The notes beneath the pieces are model-generated. The model made no database searches. It was given only the letters and a program-made list of their open reading frames with translations, and was not told the DNA's origin. 64,000 bases of DNA, from positions 1,320,619 to 1,384,618 of the forward strand of contig NZ_RRUE01000002.1 in assembly GCF_003892345.1 (NCBI RefSeq), given 5' to 3'. The translations under genes and the position numbers were made by a program. This document shows positions 53,601 through 62,812 of the stretch, one piece after another. Position 1 is the stretch's first letter. Each line of letters starts with the position of its first letter. This DNA comes from Lautropia dentalis (GTDB lineage Bacteria; Pseudomonadota; Gammaproteobacteria; Burkholderiales; Burkholderiaceae_E).

Positions 53601-55316
53601 TCAACCTTGGACAGGTAGTTCGCCATGCACGGCCGGGTCCGGCACCGGGGCAAACGCTCCCAGATCCAGTCTGCGCCCGAAAAGCTGCTTGACCGGCTGC
53701 TGGTGGCTGATGCCCACCACCAGCGTGTCGGGCAGCTCGCGGCGCAGCATCTGCATCAGCCCCTCGGCCGAGATGTCGTCGAGCTGGTTGGTGGCTTCGT
53801 CGAGGAACAGCACCGCCGGCCGGCGCAGCAGCACCCGGCACAGGCTCAGCCGCTGCTGCTCGCCCCCCGACAGGATGCGGTGCCACTCCCGCTCCTCATC
53901 TGGTGGTACACCCCCCAGCCGCTCCAGACCGGTCAGATCCAGCAGCCGCTGCAGCGTGGCATCGTCGGGCAGCGTGCCGTCGGGGTAGGCCACGGTCTCG
54001 CGCAGACTGCCCAGCGGCAGGTAAGGGCGCTGCGGCAGGAAAAGGCTGCCCGGAGCCACCCGGAAATGCCCTGCATGCCAGGGCCACAGCCCAGCCAGCG
54101 TGCGCAGCAGCGTGGACTTGCCCACCCCGCTGCGGCCATCGACCAGCAGCCATTCCGATGGCTGCACGCTGAAGTGCACGCTCCGTGCCAGCAGCCTGCC
54201 TTCCGCGGAGTGCAGCGCCAGCCCCGCCACGTCGATCAGGGGCATCTGCGCCCCATCATCTGCCCCTGCCGGTTTCTGGCCATCGACCGCCGCCATTGCT
54301 TCCTGAAAACGTCCCAGACGTTCCACCACGGCCGCCCATTCCATGATGCGCTTGTAATAGTCCATGAACCAGCCAAAGCCGTCCTGCACACTGGAAAACG
54401 CCGTGCCGGCCTGCATCATGCTGCCGAAGCTCATGGTTTTTGCCAGATACATCGGCAGCGTGGCCACCACCGGAATGAAGAAGCTCACCCGCAGATAGGC
54501 CGTGGAAAACACCTCCAGCTTGAACTCGCGCGTGATCAGCTCGCGCCAGTTGTCGCGGATGCGGCCGAAGCGCTCGTGCAGCCGCGCCTGCTCCGCGTGC
54601 TCGCCGCGGTACAGCGCAATCTGCTCCGCATGGTCGCGGATGCGCAGCAGCGTGGCACGATAATCGGCCTCGCGGTGCTGGCGCTCCACGTTCAGTGGCT
54701 GCAGCCAGCGGCCGATGATGTGCGTCACCAGCGTGCAGGCCAGCGACCAGATCAGCGCAATCCACACCAGATAGCCGTGAATGGTCCAGCTCCTGCCGTA
54801 CAGCTCGAAGGTCTGCACGCCCGAGAGCTGCCACAGCACCACGATGAACGCCCCCAGCTTGGTGGCGTTCTGGATGAAGGCCTTGAACAGGTCGATGCTC
54901 TTTTCCGAGAGCATCAGGATGTCCTCCGCAATCCGCTGGTCCGGGTTGTCCGGCTCGCCCGTGATCTGCAGGCGATAGTGGCGGCCGTCGTCCAGCCAGC
55001 GCTCCTCGAAGTCACCGGTCAGGTGGGCCCGCCACCGGAACAGCAGCGTCTTGCGCAGCCAGCTGCCCACCGTGGCCACGAAGGTGATCATCCCGATGTA
55101 CAGGAGAAACTCGCCGATCAGCCCGGGCAGTGCCGGACTGTCGAAGGCCGCCAGTGCGTCATAGAAGGTCTTGTTCCAGGCGTTGATCAGCACGAACACG
55201 CGCACCAGCCCCAGCGTGCAGCCGATCATCGCGGCCAGCAGCACCCATTCGCGCCACTGCCTCGCACGGAACCAGAACGGGCCGGCCAGCGCCAGAAAAC
55301 GTCGTATCGTCAGCAT
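53601..55316 (-). CDS. SbmA/BacA/YddA-type ABC transporter (fused permease and ATPase)
   Basis: 571 residues from ATG 55316. N-terminal membrane domain of the SbmA_BacA type (six helices, with 'NAWNKTFYDALAAFD' and 'RWRAHLTGDFEERWL'), then an ATP-binding cassette: Walker A 'GRSGVGKST', signature 'LSGGEQQRLSLCR', Walker B 'AVLFLDEATNQLD' and the switch His in 'VGISHQQ'. Resembles YddA and peptide/vitamin carriers of the BacA group. Substrate unknown. Confidence 0.9.
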   Translation of the reverse strand: MLTIRRFLALAGPFWFRARQWREWVLLAAMIGCTLGLVRVFVLINAWNKTFYDALAAFDSPALPGLIGEFLLYIGMITFVATVGSWLRKTLLFRWRAHLTGDFEERWLDDGRHYRLQITGEPDNPDQRIAEDILMLSEKSIDLFKAFIQNATKLGAFIVVLWQLSGVQTFELYGRSWTIHGYLVWIALIWSLACTLVTHIIGRWLQPLNVERQHREADYRATLLRIRDHAEQIALYRGEHAEQARLHERFGRIRDNWRELITREFKLEVFSTAYLRVSFFIPVVATLPMYLAKTMSFGSMMQAGTAFSSVQDGFGWFMDYYKRIMEWAAVVERLGRFQEAMAAVDGQKPAGADDGAQMPLIDVAGLALHSAEGRLLARSVHFSVQPSEWLLVDGRSGVGKSTLLRTLAGLWPWHAGHFRVAPGSLFLPQRPYLPLGSLRETVAYPDGTLPDDATLQRLLDLTGLERLGGVPPDEEREWHRILSGGEQQRLSLCRVLLRRPAVLFLDEATNQLDDISAEGLMQMLRRELPDTLVVGISHQQPVKQLFGRRLDLGAFAPVPDPAVHGELPVQG

Positions 55317-55497
55317 GGCAGGCGAAGCCTTTCGGATCAGGAGGAAATCAGTGGCAGACCGGCAGCGGGGCAGGGGGCTGTCCGGGCGTATGTCGTGGAC
55401 GGCCGGCAGAAGCCCGGGAACTGCCTGATGGCAGGTGTGCGGAATCGTGTGGCAGGTGTGTGGGCGGCGTATGGCAGGCCGGCGATGTTCAGCCCCT

Positions 55498-56451
55498 TCA
55501 GCTCCAGAAGTGATGCAGCGGGCCGCTGCCATGCCCCACCTGCAGGATATCGGCATTGACCAGCGCACCGGTCAGATAGGCCCTGGCCTGGCGCACGGCC
55601 ATTTCCAGATGCACGGTATCGATGTTCGCGGCTGTGTCGTTGCCCGTGGTCGTGCTACCTGCTGTTGTGTAGCTGCCCGCGGTCGTACCTTTTACCGCAG
55701 CTGCCCCGTCGCTGACCGTTGCTCCATCCATGGGGATGGGGCCTCCCGTGGGTTCTGCCGTCTGTGCAAGCCGCGCCCACAGTGCCGCAATGGCCGACGA
55801 CAGCGTGCAGCCGGTGCCATGTCCGTGACGGGTTTCGATGCGTGGCGAGGCTAGCCGCACCACACCGTCTGGCGTACTGAGCAGGTCCACGGCTTCGCCG
55901 CCGTCCAGATGGCCACCCTTGAGCAGCACGTTCTTCACGCCCAGCGCGTGCAGCGCCGGCAGACAGGCCCGCATGCCGGCCTCGTCCACGGGGGCTAGCT
56001 GGCCCAGCAGACGGCCGGCCTCGCGCAGGTTGGGGGTGAGCAGCGTCACCCGGGGCAGCAGCAGCCGGCGGATGTCGTCCAGCTGGCTTTCATTCATCAG
56101 CGCACCCTTGGTGCTCGCGGCCATCACCGGATCGAATACCACGAAGGGTGGCCGGTGCCGCGCCAGCCGTTCGGCAATTACCGTTGCAATGTCCGCATCG
56201 GCCACCATGCCGATTTTCACCGCGTCCACGCGGACATCGTCGAACACCGCATCGAGCTGGGCCGCGACCAGCGCCGGCGGCTGGGCCGCCACCTGCGTCA
56301 CCGCCCGGGTGTTCTGCGCCACGATAGCCGTGACTACCGCCATGCCGTAGGTGCCCAGTGCTCCGAATGTCTTCAGGTCGGCCTGGATGCCGGCACCCCC
56401 GGTGGGATCGGTACCGGCAATGCTCAGGATGTTCGGGATGCGGGCAGACAT
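55498..56451 (-). CDS. thiD: Hydroxymethylpyrimidine (phosphate) kinase, ThiD-type (copy 1)
   Basis: 317 residues from ATG 56451. Ribokinase-like HMP/HMP-P kinase: 'LSIAGTDPTGGAGIQADLKTF', 'VFDPVMAAST', 'LLTPNLREA', 'LLKGGHLDGGEAVDLL', 'RIETRHGHGTGCTLSSAIA'. A Thr/Ala/Gly-rich insertion (~250-285) follows the active-site loop and has no family counterpart. Makes HMP-PP for thiamine. It is head-to-head with a second paralogue at 56883. Confidence 0.92.
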   Translation of the reverse strand: MSARIPNILSIAGTDPTGGAGIQADLKTFGALGTYGMAVVTAIVAQNTRAVTQVAAQPPALVAAQLDAVFDDVRVDAVKIGMVADADIATVIAERLARHRPPFVVFDPVMAASTKGALMNESQLDDIRRLLLPRVTLLTPNLREAGRLLGQLAPVDEAGMRACLPALHALGVKNVLLKGGHLDGGEAVDLLSTPDGVVRLASPRIETRHGHGTGCTLSSAIAALWARLAQTAEPTGGPIPMDGATVSDGAAAVKGTTAGSYTTAGSTTTGNDTAANIDTVHLEMAVRQARAYLTGALVNADILQVGHGSGPLHHFWS

Positions 56452-56882
56452 GGGAGACAGGGCAGGGCGCCCGAAAGGAGAGAAAGGGCTACAGGTGCGC
56501 AACGTGGTACCGCGGATGGCAGCCTCTGTCTGGATGGACTGCGGCTACGCGATGCGCACAACCCGCCATGATCGCAGAAGTCCGCAAAGCCGGCCAGAGC
56601 CTGTCATGAATTTGTTCGTTCCCGCACGGGTTTCTGCCGGATCTCGGCAGGGAAGCGGTTGCCGCTCAGGCTGGCAGCGACTGAAGAGGACTCCCGGATA
56701 TTCAGTAACGGGCGTCGTGGGCAGGCAGGCTGCCCCGCCGCTGTCCGGGCAATGCCGGCCGCGTCCCCGTCACAGGTACCGTATGGCGGCGGGGACACAA
56801 TGCAACGCACGGTGTGTCACCAGATGATAGGATGATGCCTCGTGGCTTTCCGGCCAGAACGGCCGCTTCCGGAGTATCTGCC
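56452..56882. other. Spacer between two divergent ThiD genes
   Basis: 431 bp with no gene. I looked for a TPP riboswitch on both sides (conserved CUGAGA and a following ACCUGAU-type element) and found neither. Promoters for both genes should lie here. Confidence 0.4.
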
Positions 56883-57806
56883 ATGACGCTCATCGCACCG
56901 GGCCCCACCCCCTGGGCCGCCCCGGCCCGCTCCCCCGAACCACCTGCCCACATCATCCCCAACGTGCTCACCGTGGCGGGTGTGGACCCCAGCGGGGGCG
57001 CCGGCGTGCTGGCCGATGTCAAGACCTTCTCCGCTCTCGGCGCCTACGGCTGCGCCGTCATCTGCGCGCTTACTGCGCAGAACACCCGTCATGTCACCGG
57101 CATCGAGGGGGTATCGTCCGACTTCATCCGCCTTCAGATCGACACCCTGTTCGACGACGTGCGCATCGATGCCGCCAAGCTGGGCATGCTCGGCACCGCC
57201 ACCATCGCCCGCACCGTGGCCGACGCGCTCGGTCTGCGGCTGACCGCGGGCACGCTGCCCACGCTGGTGGTCGATCCTGTCATGGTCTCCAAGGGCGGCG
57301 ACGTGCTGCTCACCTCCGACGCCATCCACATGCTGCGCGACGCCGTGCTGCCGCTGGCCACCGTCATCACGCCCAACCTGCCCGAGGCCGCACTGCTGCT
57401 GGGCCAGAGCGCGCCCACCAGTGTGCCCGACATGTACCGGGCGGCCGAACGCCTGCGCCGGCTGATGTCCGACAGCGGCATGCGCTGGGTGCTGCTCAAG
57501 GGCGGCCACATGCCGGGCGACCCCGTGGACCTGCTGTTCGACGGCGAGCGGATGATCGAACTCAGCAGCCCGCGCATCGACACCCCCAACGTGCATGGCA
57601 CCGGCTGCACCCTGTCGGCCGCACTGGCCGCCCTCATTCCGCAGCTGCACGACGTGCCGGCCGCCACCCGCGCCGCCCGCGACTATCTGGCGGGCGCGCT
57701 GTCGGCCTCCGGCCAGCTGCAGGTGGGGCGCCGGGTCGATGGTCGGGGCCATGGGCCGGTGCATCACTTCCACGCCCTGTGGGGGCAGCGACACGGCGGG
57801 GCATGA
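56883..57806 (+). CDS. thiD: Hydroxymethylpyrimidine (phosphate) kinase, ThiD-type (copy 2)
   Basis: 307 residues from ATG 56883. Same family as the divergent neighbour: 'LTVAGVDPSGGAGVLADVKTF', 'VVDPVMVSKGG', 'VITPNLPEA', 'LLKGGHMPGDPVDLLF', 'RIDTPNVHGTGCTLSAALAA'. The two proteins are clearly paralogous. One may be a true HMP-P kinase and the other a salvage kinase, as in organisms with ThiD/ThiD2-like pairs. No other thiamine genes lie in the window. Confidence 0.92.
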   Translation: MTLIAPGPTPWAAPARSPEPPAHIIPNVLTVAGVDPSGGAGVLADVKTFSALGAYGCAVICALTAQNTRHVTGIEGVSSDFIRLQIDTLFDDVRIDAAKLGMLGTATIARTVADALGLRLTAGTLPTLVVDPVMVSKGGDVLLTSDAIHMLRDAVLPLATVITPNLPEAALLLGQSAPTSVPDMYRAAERLRRLMSDSGMRWVLLKGGHMPGDPVDLLFDGERMIELSSPRIDTPNVHGTGCTLSAALAALIPQLHDVPAATRAARDYLAGALSASGQLQVGRRVDGRGHGPVHHFHALWGQRHGGA

Positions 57807-57912
57807 ACCACCTGCCCCGGCCTGTTGCAATCTGTAGAAGCTGCAACCGATGACATCGGCAGCGGGAGGATTTTGCGTTTTCTTTTCTTCAGCCGCGTTA
57901 ATATCCAGCCCC

Positions 57913-58758
57913 ATGGAATTTCTCTACACACTCCCGCTCATGGTCAAGGCCATCATCCTCGGCATCGTCGAGGGCCTGACCGAATTTCTCCCCATCTCCA
58001 GCACTGGCCACCTCATCCTGGCCGGTTCCCTGCTGGGCTGGAACGACGACAAGGCGCAGGTCTTCGACATCGCCATCCAGACCGGGGCCATCCTCGCCGT
58101 CATCTGGTACTACCGCGTGCGCATCGGCAAGGTGCTGGCCGGCCTGTTCACCGACCGCGTCCAGCAGCGCTTCGCGCTCAACGTCATCATCGGCTTCCTG
58201 CCGGCGGCCGTCTTCGGCGTGCTGTTCAGCAAGGCCATCAAGGCGCACCTGTTCGGCCCCGTGCCGGTGGCCATCGCCCTGGTGGTTGGCGGCTTCATCA
58301 TCTTCTGGGTCGAAAAGCGGCAGGAGTCCATCAAGCCGCGCGTCACCGACATCGACAGCCTCACCGCGCTGGATGCCCTCAAGCTCGGCCTGGCCCAGTG
58401 CTGCGCCCTCATCCCCGGCACCAGCCGCTCCGGCTCCACCATCATCGGCGGCATGCTGTTCGGCCTGTCGCGGCAGGTGGCCACCGAGTTCTCGTTCTAC
58501 CTGGCCATCCCCACACTCATCGGCGCCAGCGTGTACGACACCTGGAAGCACCGCGACCTGCTGGGTGCCGACGACATCTCGCTGTTCCTCGTAGGCTCCG
58601 TCGTCGCCTTCTTCTCGGCACTGGCCTGCGTGCACTGGCTGATCCGCTTCGTGGCCAGCAACAGCTTCCGCCTGTTCGCCTGGTACCGTGTGGTGTTTGG
58701 CCTGGTCATCCTGGCCACCGCCTACACCGGCGTCATCAACTGGCACAACGCGGGCTGA
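57913..58758 (+). CDS. uppP: Undecaprenyl-diphosphate phosphatase
   Basis: 281 residues, multi-pass membrane enzyme of the BacA/UppP family. Motif 1 '[15 protein letters not shown]' and motif 2 '[10 protein letters not shown]' are both present. It recycles undecaprenyl pyrophosphate to the monophosphate carrier used for peptidoglycan and O-antigen, which fits the polysaccharide genes upstream. Confidence 0.96.
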   Translation: MEFLYTLPLMVKAIILGIVEGLTEFLPISSTGHLILAGSLLGWNDDKAQVFDIAIQTGAILAVIWYYRVRIGKVLAGLFTDRVQQRFALNVIIGFLPAAVFGVLFSKAIKAHLFGPVPVAIALVVGGFIIFWVEKRQESIKPRVTDIDSLTALDALKLGLAQCCALIPGTSRSGSTIIGGMLFGLSRQVATEFSFYLAIPTLIGASVYDTWKHRDLLGADDISLFLVGSVVAFFSALACVHWLIRFVASNSFRLFAWYRVVFGLVILATAYTGVINWHNAG

Positions 58759-58881
58759 TGATGGCACGCTGGGGATGCGGGCCGGAACAGGCATCCCCAT
58801 CCCCCCGGGGTGTACGTACCGCGGGCCAGGTGGCGCGCGAGCGCATGAGCCAGGCATTCCATCCTCCCGGGAACACGCACC

Positions 58882-60267
58882 GTGACTGAACCCGTGACCG
58901 CCAGCCGGCGAGGCTGGCTGATTCTGGCCGCAGACCTCGTCCTGTTCTTCCTGCTGGTGCGCGGGCTGCCCTTTGCGCCGGTGGAAAACCGCGGTCTGGC
59001 CCTGCTGGCGTTCGTGGCCGTGCTGTGGCTGACCGAGGCGTTCAGCATCACCGTCACCTCGCTGATGATCCCGCTGTTTGCCATCGGCCTGGGCGTGCTC
59101 GATACCCGATCTGCCTTCCAGTCCTTTGCCGAACCCGCCATCTTCCTGTTCCTCGGTGGCTTTGCCATGGCGGCCGTGCTGCACATCCAGAAGCTCGATC
59201 TCTGGATGGCCGGTCATGCCATTCGCCTGGGCCGGGGCAGCCTGAAACTCACCGTCTGCTGCCTGTTTGCCATCACGGCCTTCATCTCGCTGTTTGCCAA
59301 CAACACGGCCGTGGCCGCCATGATGCTGCCGCTTGCGCAGGGCATGCTCGGCCAGGTCGACGTAAAGACCCATCGCAAGCTCCATGCCTTCGTGCTGCTG
59401 GGCGTGGCCTTCAGCGCCAGCATCGGCGGTATCGGCACCCTGGTGGGCAGCACGCCCAATGCGCTGCTGGCCATCCTGACCGACCTGCGCTTTGCCGACT
59501 GGCTGACGTTCGGCATGCCCGTGGTCCTCCTGCTGATGCCGGCCATGGTGCTGTCGCTCTGGGTCGTGCTGCGCCCCGACTTCAACGTTCCCTTCCGGGT
59601 GGATATCGAACCCGTCCCGCTGACGGGGAGGCGTGTCTTCACCCTCATCGTCTTCGTGCTTGCTGCCTTGCTGCTGGTGCTTGGCAGGCAGGTGGCGGTA
59701 CCCCTGCAGCAGCTGCTGGGCCTGTCCGACCCCATCCGGAACCTCGATGCCGTCCTGGCCGTGCTGGCGGTGGTCGTGCTGTGCGTGGGTGGTGCCGCCA
59801 GCTGGAAACAGATACAGCAGCACACCGAGTGGGGCGTGCTGCTGCTCTTTGGCGGGGCGCTCGTGCTGGCCATCGTCGTGGAGCAGACCGGTGCCGGCAA
59901 AATCCTGGCCGATATCCTCGTGCAGGCCATGGGCCAGCAGCATCTGGTGAGCACCCTGCTCCTGCTGGCGGCAGGCGTGCTGCTGCTCACCGAATTCACC
60001 TCCAACACCGCCACAGCCGCGCTGCTGATGCCCATTTTCATACCGGTCGCGCATGCCCTGCAGCTGCCCGGGGTGGCACTGGCTGCCATCATCGCCTGTG
60101 GCGCCTCCTGCGCCTTCCTGCTGCCCATCGCCACCCCGCCCAACGCCATCGCCTATGCCTCCGGCCGCATCCGCCTGGGTGAAATGTTCCGCGCCGGGCT
60201 GCTGCTGAACATCGCCGCTACCTTCATCATTGGCCTGCTGGCGTACTTCTGGTGGATTCACGGATAA
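58882..60267 (+). CDS. DASS/SLC13-type anion (dicarboxylate) symporter
   Basis: 461 residues from GTG 58882. Membrane-spanning carrier of the divalent-anion:Na+ symporter family. The duplicated SNT-type motifs are recognisable: 'FANNTAVAAMMLPLA' in the N-half (Asn-Asn-Thr, a variant) and 'FTSNTATAALLMPI' in the C-half. 'TATPPNAIAYASG' near the end is a typical substrate-site loop. Likely imports succinate/malate-type acids or a similar anion. The TAA stop falls inside the first unit of a tandem repeat (60254-60307). Confidence 0.86.
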   Translation: MTEPVTASRRGWLILAADLVLFFLLVRGLPFAPVENRGLALLAFVAVLWLTEAFSITVTSLMIPLFAIGLGVLDTRSAFQSFAEPAIFLFLGGFAMAAVLHIQKLDLWMAGHAIRLGRGSLKLTVCCLFAITAFISLFANNTAVAAMMLPLAQGMLGQVDVKTHRKLHAFVLLGVAFSASIGGIGTLVGSTPNALLAILTDLRFADWLTFGMPVVLLLMPAMVLSLWVVLRPDFNVPFRVDIEPVPLTGRRVFTLIVFVLAALLLVLGRQVAVPLQQLLGLSDPIRNLDAVLAVLAVVVLCVGGAASWKQIQQHTEWGVLLLFGGALVLAIVVEQTGAGKILADILVQAMGQQHLVSTLLLLAAGVLLLTEFTSNTATAALLMPIFIPVAHALQLPGVALAAIIACGASCAFLLPIATPPNAIAYASGRIRLGEMFRAGLLLNIAATFIIGLLAYFWWIHG

Positions 60268-60307
60268 GCCGGGATTCGCGGGCGAACCAGGATTCATGGG
60301 CAAGCCG
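60254..60307 (+). repeat. Three 18-bp tandem repeats across the DASS gene stop codon
   Basis: Units GGATTCACGGATAAGCCG, GGATTCGCGGGCGAACCA and GGATTCATGGGCAAGCCG, contiguous, 18 bp each. The first contains the TAA stop. Read through, they would encode GF-x-x-KP units. Confidence 0.75.
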
Positions 60308-60594
60308 TGGAGTCGTGGCAGACGGGACGGAGGGCATGGTACGTGCTGAGGGACGCGCCAGCTGCGGCGTCTGCTGCAATCACTGGTACGATTGCAGCCG
60401 AAGGGCACCCCCGGACATGGGATTCATTGCGCGGCACACCGGCCGTACGGGTCCTGGTGCAGTTGCACCCATGTCATGCAGCATGCATCCTTGATATGGG
60501 CACATCGGTGTCCGCCTTTCCTTCCTGCAGCCGGCGTGGTTCTTCGCCGGTTGGCAGCCCGCTCCTCCACATATCCTCATGAGGTTTCATACAC
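60268..60594. other. Spacer upstream of the Prx-Grx gene
   Basis: 327 bp. It holds the rest of the 18-bp repeats, a hairpin with perfect nine-base arms GCTGCAATC/GATTGCAGC at 60373-60398 (loop ACTGGTAC, no T-run), and a GGTGCA-GT-TGCACC dyad at 60456-60469. I do not see an OxyR-like ATAG-N7-CTAT site. Confidence 0.45.
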
Positions 60595-61332
60595 ATGCAG
60601 TTTCCCAATCACGAAGGCAAGAAGGTTCCTTCCGTCGTCTTCCACACCCGCCAGGGCGATGCCTGGGTGGACGTTTCCACCGATGAACTCTTTGCTGGCA
60701 AGAAGGTCGTCGTCTTCTCGCTGCCGGGCGCCTTCACGCCCACCTGTTCGTCCACCCACCTGCCGCGTTACAACGAACTGTATCCGGTGTTCAAAAGCCT
60801 GGGCATCGACAGCATTCTCTGCGTCTCCGTCAACGACACCTTCGTCATGAACGCCTGGAAGGACGACCAGGACGCCGAAAACATCCGCTTCATCCCCGAC
60901 GGCAACGGCGAATTCACCGCCGGCATGGGCCTGCTGGTCGACAAGGACGACCTGGGCTTCGGCAAACGCTCGTGGCGCTACTCGATGTACGTCGAAGACG
61001 GCACCGTCAAGAAGATGTTCATCGAGCCCAACAAGCCGGGTGATCCGTTCGAGGTGTCCGACGCCGACACCATGCTCAAGTACCTGAAACCCGACTACCA
61101 GAATCCGCCTTCGGTGGCCATCTTCACCAAGCCCGGCTGCCCGTTCTGCGCCAAGGCCAAGGCCCTGCTGAAAGAGAAGGGGCTGTCGTATGAAGAAATC
61201 GTGCTGGGCCGCGACGCCAGCACCGTGGCCGTGCGTGCCATCACCGGCCGTGCTACCGCACCGCAGGTCTTCATTGGTGGCAAACACATCGGCGGCAGCG
61301 ACGATCTGGAGGCGTACTTCAAGGCGCAATGA
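60595..61332 (+). CDS. Hybrid peroxiredoxin-glutaredoxin (Prx5-Grx fusion)
   Basis: 245 residues. N-terminal Prx5-type peroxiredoxin with the peroxidatic Cys in '[16 protein letters not shown]'. The C-terminal glutaredoxin domain (~170-245) has the CxxC-type active site '[11 protein letters not shown]'. It detoxifies peroxides using glutathione, with the fused glutaredoxin reducing the peroxiredoxin. Full-length for the family. Confidence 0.95.
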   Translation: MQFPNHEGKKVPSVVFHTRQGDAWVDVSTDELFAGKKVVVFSLPGAFTPTCSSTHLPRYNELYPVFKSLGIDSILCVSVNDTFVMNAWKDDQDAENIRFIPDGNGEFTAGMGLLVDKDDLGFGKRSWRYSMYVEDGTVKKMFIEPNKPGDPFEVSDADTMLKYLKPDYQNPPSVAIFTKPGCPFCAKAKALLKEKGLSYEEIVLGRDASTVAVRAITGRATAPQVFIGGKHIGGSDDLEAYFKAQ

Positions 61333-61556
61333 GCGTTTGCCGCTGCGAAAGGCAGATGCAGAGCGCTCTGCCTTCTGGATTACCCCCCGTTCTGGGTGGC
61401 TGATCGTCCAGAACGTGCCCTGGACTCATTTGTCCCCGCGCTGGCCCCGGTATCCGGCAGACCCGTTGACGCAACGGGAGCTGACCATGGATGCCAGGGG
61501 CTTTTGTTATCGGCGTCCGTCTTGTGTGGGGGCCTGGCCGCCGCCCCGAAGCCGGT

Positions 61557-61856
61557 TCAGAAGCTGAACGTGAAGGGGGTGGCTACGAGGCAGTTGCCCT
61601 GGACCTTCTTGTGCAGCCAGGTCTTGATCAGCGATTGATACGACACATCCCACGCATTGGCCGCAACCTTGATGGCATCCAGCAGATGCTGGGGCAACCG
61701 CAGGGAAATCGTCCTGCTCGTGGGTTTCAGGTCAGGGAAAATGGCCTGCCTGGCCTGGGACCAGTCCAGATACCCGGTGGAGTCGTGTGCTTCCCAGAAC
61801 GCCCGTTCATCGGCTTCGTCATGGAAGACCGGGATATCCTTATGCTTTCTGTTCAT
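61557..61856 (-). CDS. brnA: BrnA-like (CopG) antitoxin
   Basis: 99 residues. C-terminal CopG ribbon-helix-helix/BrnA-type domain: 'DEADERAFWEAHDSTGYLDW' then 'TISLRLPQHLLDAIKVAANA', followed by 'SYQSLIKTWL'. It would bind and neutralise a BrnT toxin and repress the operon. Its own toxin gene is truncated (see the remnant upstream), so this antitoxin is an orphan. Confidence 0.86.
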   Translation of the reverse strand: MNRKHKDIPVFHDEADERAFWEAHDSTGYLDWSQARQAIFPDLKPTSRTISLRLPQHLLDAIKVAANAWDVSYQSLIKTWLHKKVQGNCLVATPFTFSF

Positions 61857-61980
61857 AAAAGGCTCGCTCCTTTCGGTGCATGTCGCTGGCGGAAATGACG
61901 CGAATCAGCGTCTGCTCCTTTCTGAGTCCAAAATATGCTCTAAGAAGAACTCCATCCTCATACCTTCCGTCGACTTGGAC
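61840..61980 (-). pseudogene. brnT: 5'-truncated BrnT-type toxin remnant
   Basis: The last ~45 residues of a BrnT-like RNase toxin ('LIRVISASDMHRKERAFYEQ' corresponds to the conserved C-terminal IRIISAR-A-ER-YE block). The N-terminal half with the rest of the fold is missing. The upstream sequence becomes the 3' end of a TetR gene at ~61958. The stop overlaps the BrnA start, as in intact modules. It cannot make an active toxin in this form. Confidence 0.75.
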
Positions 61981-62623
61981 TGCGACGATGTGTGGCCTCC
62001 GGTTGTACAGTGGCGCCAATGACACGTGCCAGCGCATCCACGTGCTTTTCCATGTCCTGCTTCGTTTTCCCGGCGCGTGCTCGAATGCCGATGCTGTGGG
62101 CCGTTGAAGCTAGTAGAAAAGCCAGTGTTTCGACGTCGGTCTTCGGTGCAAGCATCCCGTTGGCCACAGCCGTCTGTAAGCAGTGTTGAAGCTGGCTATC
62201 CATCTCTTCCAGAACTTCATCAAGTACCTGTCGTATCTCGGGATCGGTCAAGGCTTCTGCCGTAGCGGTCGAGATCACGGCACAACCACTGACTCCGATG
62301 CTCTCATGAGGGCCGTCTACTTCGATGACCGCGTGCAGATACCGCGCGATCACGTCAACGAACGACCGGTCGTCGGGTTGAGATGCTAGCGCAGCGCCGA
62401 AACGCTCTCGTGCGCGCCTCTGAAAGCGTCGCATTGCCTTAATGTAGATGGTGTGCTTGTTTCCCAGCCCAGCATAGAGACTGGGCCGGTTCAGTCCGGT
62501 TTCCGCAGCCAGCGTGTCCAGAGACGTACCGGAGTAGCCGCCTTTCCAGAACGCGTGCAGGGCGCATTCAAGAGCCTGTTCAGGGTCGTAGGCACGTGGC
62601 CTTCCGCGTGGTCGTATCGCCAT
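61958..62623 (-). CDS. TetR-family regulator of RND efflux
   Basis: 221 residues. N-terminal HTH ('GYSGTSLDTLAAETGLNRPSLY') and a TetR_C-type effector domain; ends with a basic 'HRRSPSRRKV'. Divergent from an RND adaptor gene, so it probably represses that efflux operon. Its C-terminal codons abut the truncated brnT gene. Confidence 0.9.
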   Translation of the reverse strand: MAIRPRGRPRAYDPEQALECALHAFWKGGYSGTSLDTLAAETGLNRPSLYAGLGNKHTIYIKAMRRFQRRARERFGAALASQPDDRSFVDVIARYLHAVIEVDGPHESIGVSGCAVISTATAEALTDPEIRQVLDEVLEEMDSQLQHCLQTAVANGMLAPKTDVETLAFLLASTAHSIGIRARAGKTKQDMEKHVDALARVIGATVQPEATHRRSPSRRKV

Positions 62624-62649
62624 TTTTGTACCGATTTGAAAAATAACTC

Positions 62650-62714
62650 TTGACTATTCTAGTCTATCCGGTACAGAATTCAAATATTCCTTCCGAATCA
62701 GTACAAAATTCTGT
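62650..62714 (+). promoter_or_regulatory. Divergent promoter-operator of the efflux cassette
   Basis: TTGACT (62650-62655) with a 16-bp spacer to TACAGA (62672-62677) is a plausible -35/-10 pair for the adaptor gene. The spacer holds the dyad GACTA-TTC-TAGTC (62652-62664). A wider inverted repeat pairs ACAGAATT (62673-62680) with AATTCTGT (62707-62714). Likely target of the divergent TetR. Confidence 0.6.
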
Positions 62715-62812
62715 CTTGGTACACCATTCGCTCACCAAAGCCTTGTTTCCCAAGCCTTCGAGAGTCCTTCATGTACCAGCATTCCCTGCATGTGCTCAAC
62801 CACGTGGTTCCA

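Noticed and set aside
56452-56882. TPP riboswitch between the two ThiD genes
   Set aside because: Neither conserved element of the TPP aptamer was found on either strand by eye.
57898-60408. 836-residue minus-strand frame over uppP and the DASS gene
   Set aside because: Gln/His/Gly-rich antisense translation of two well-recognised membrane proteins.
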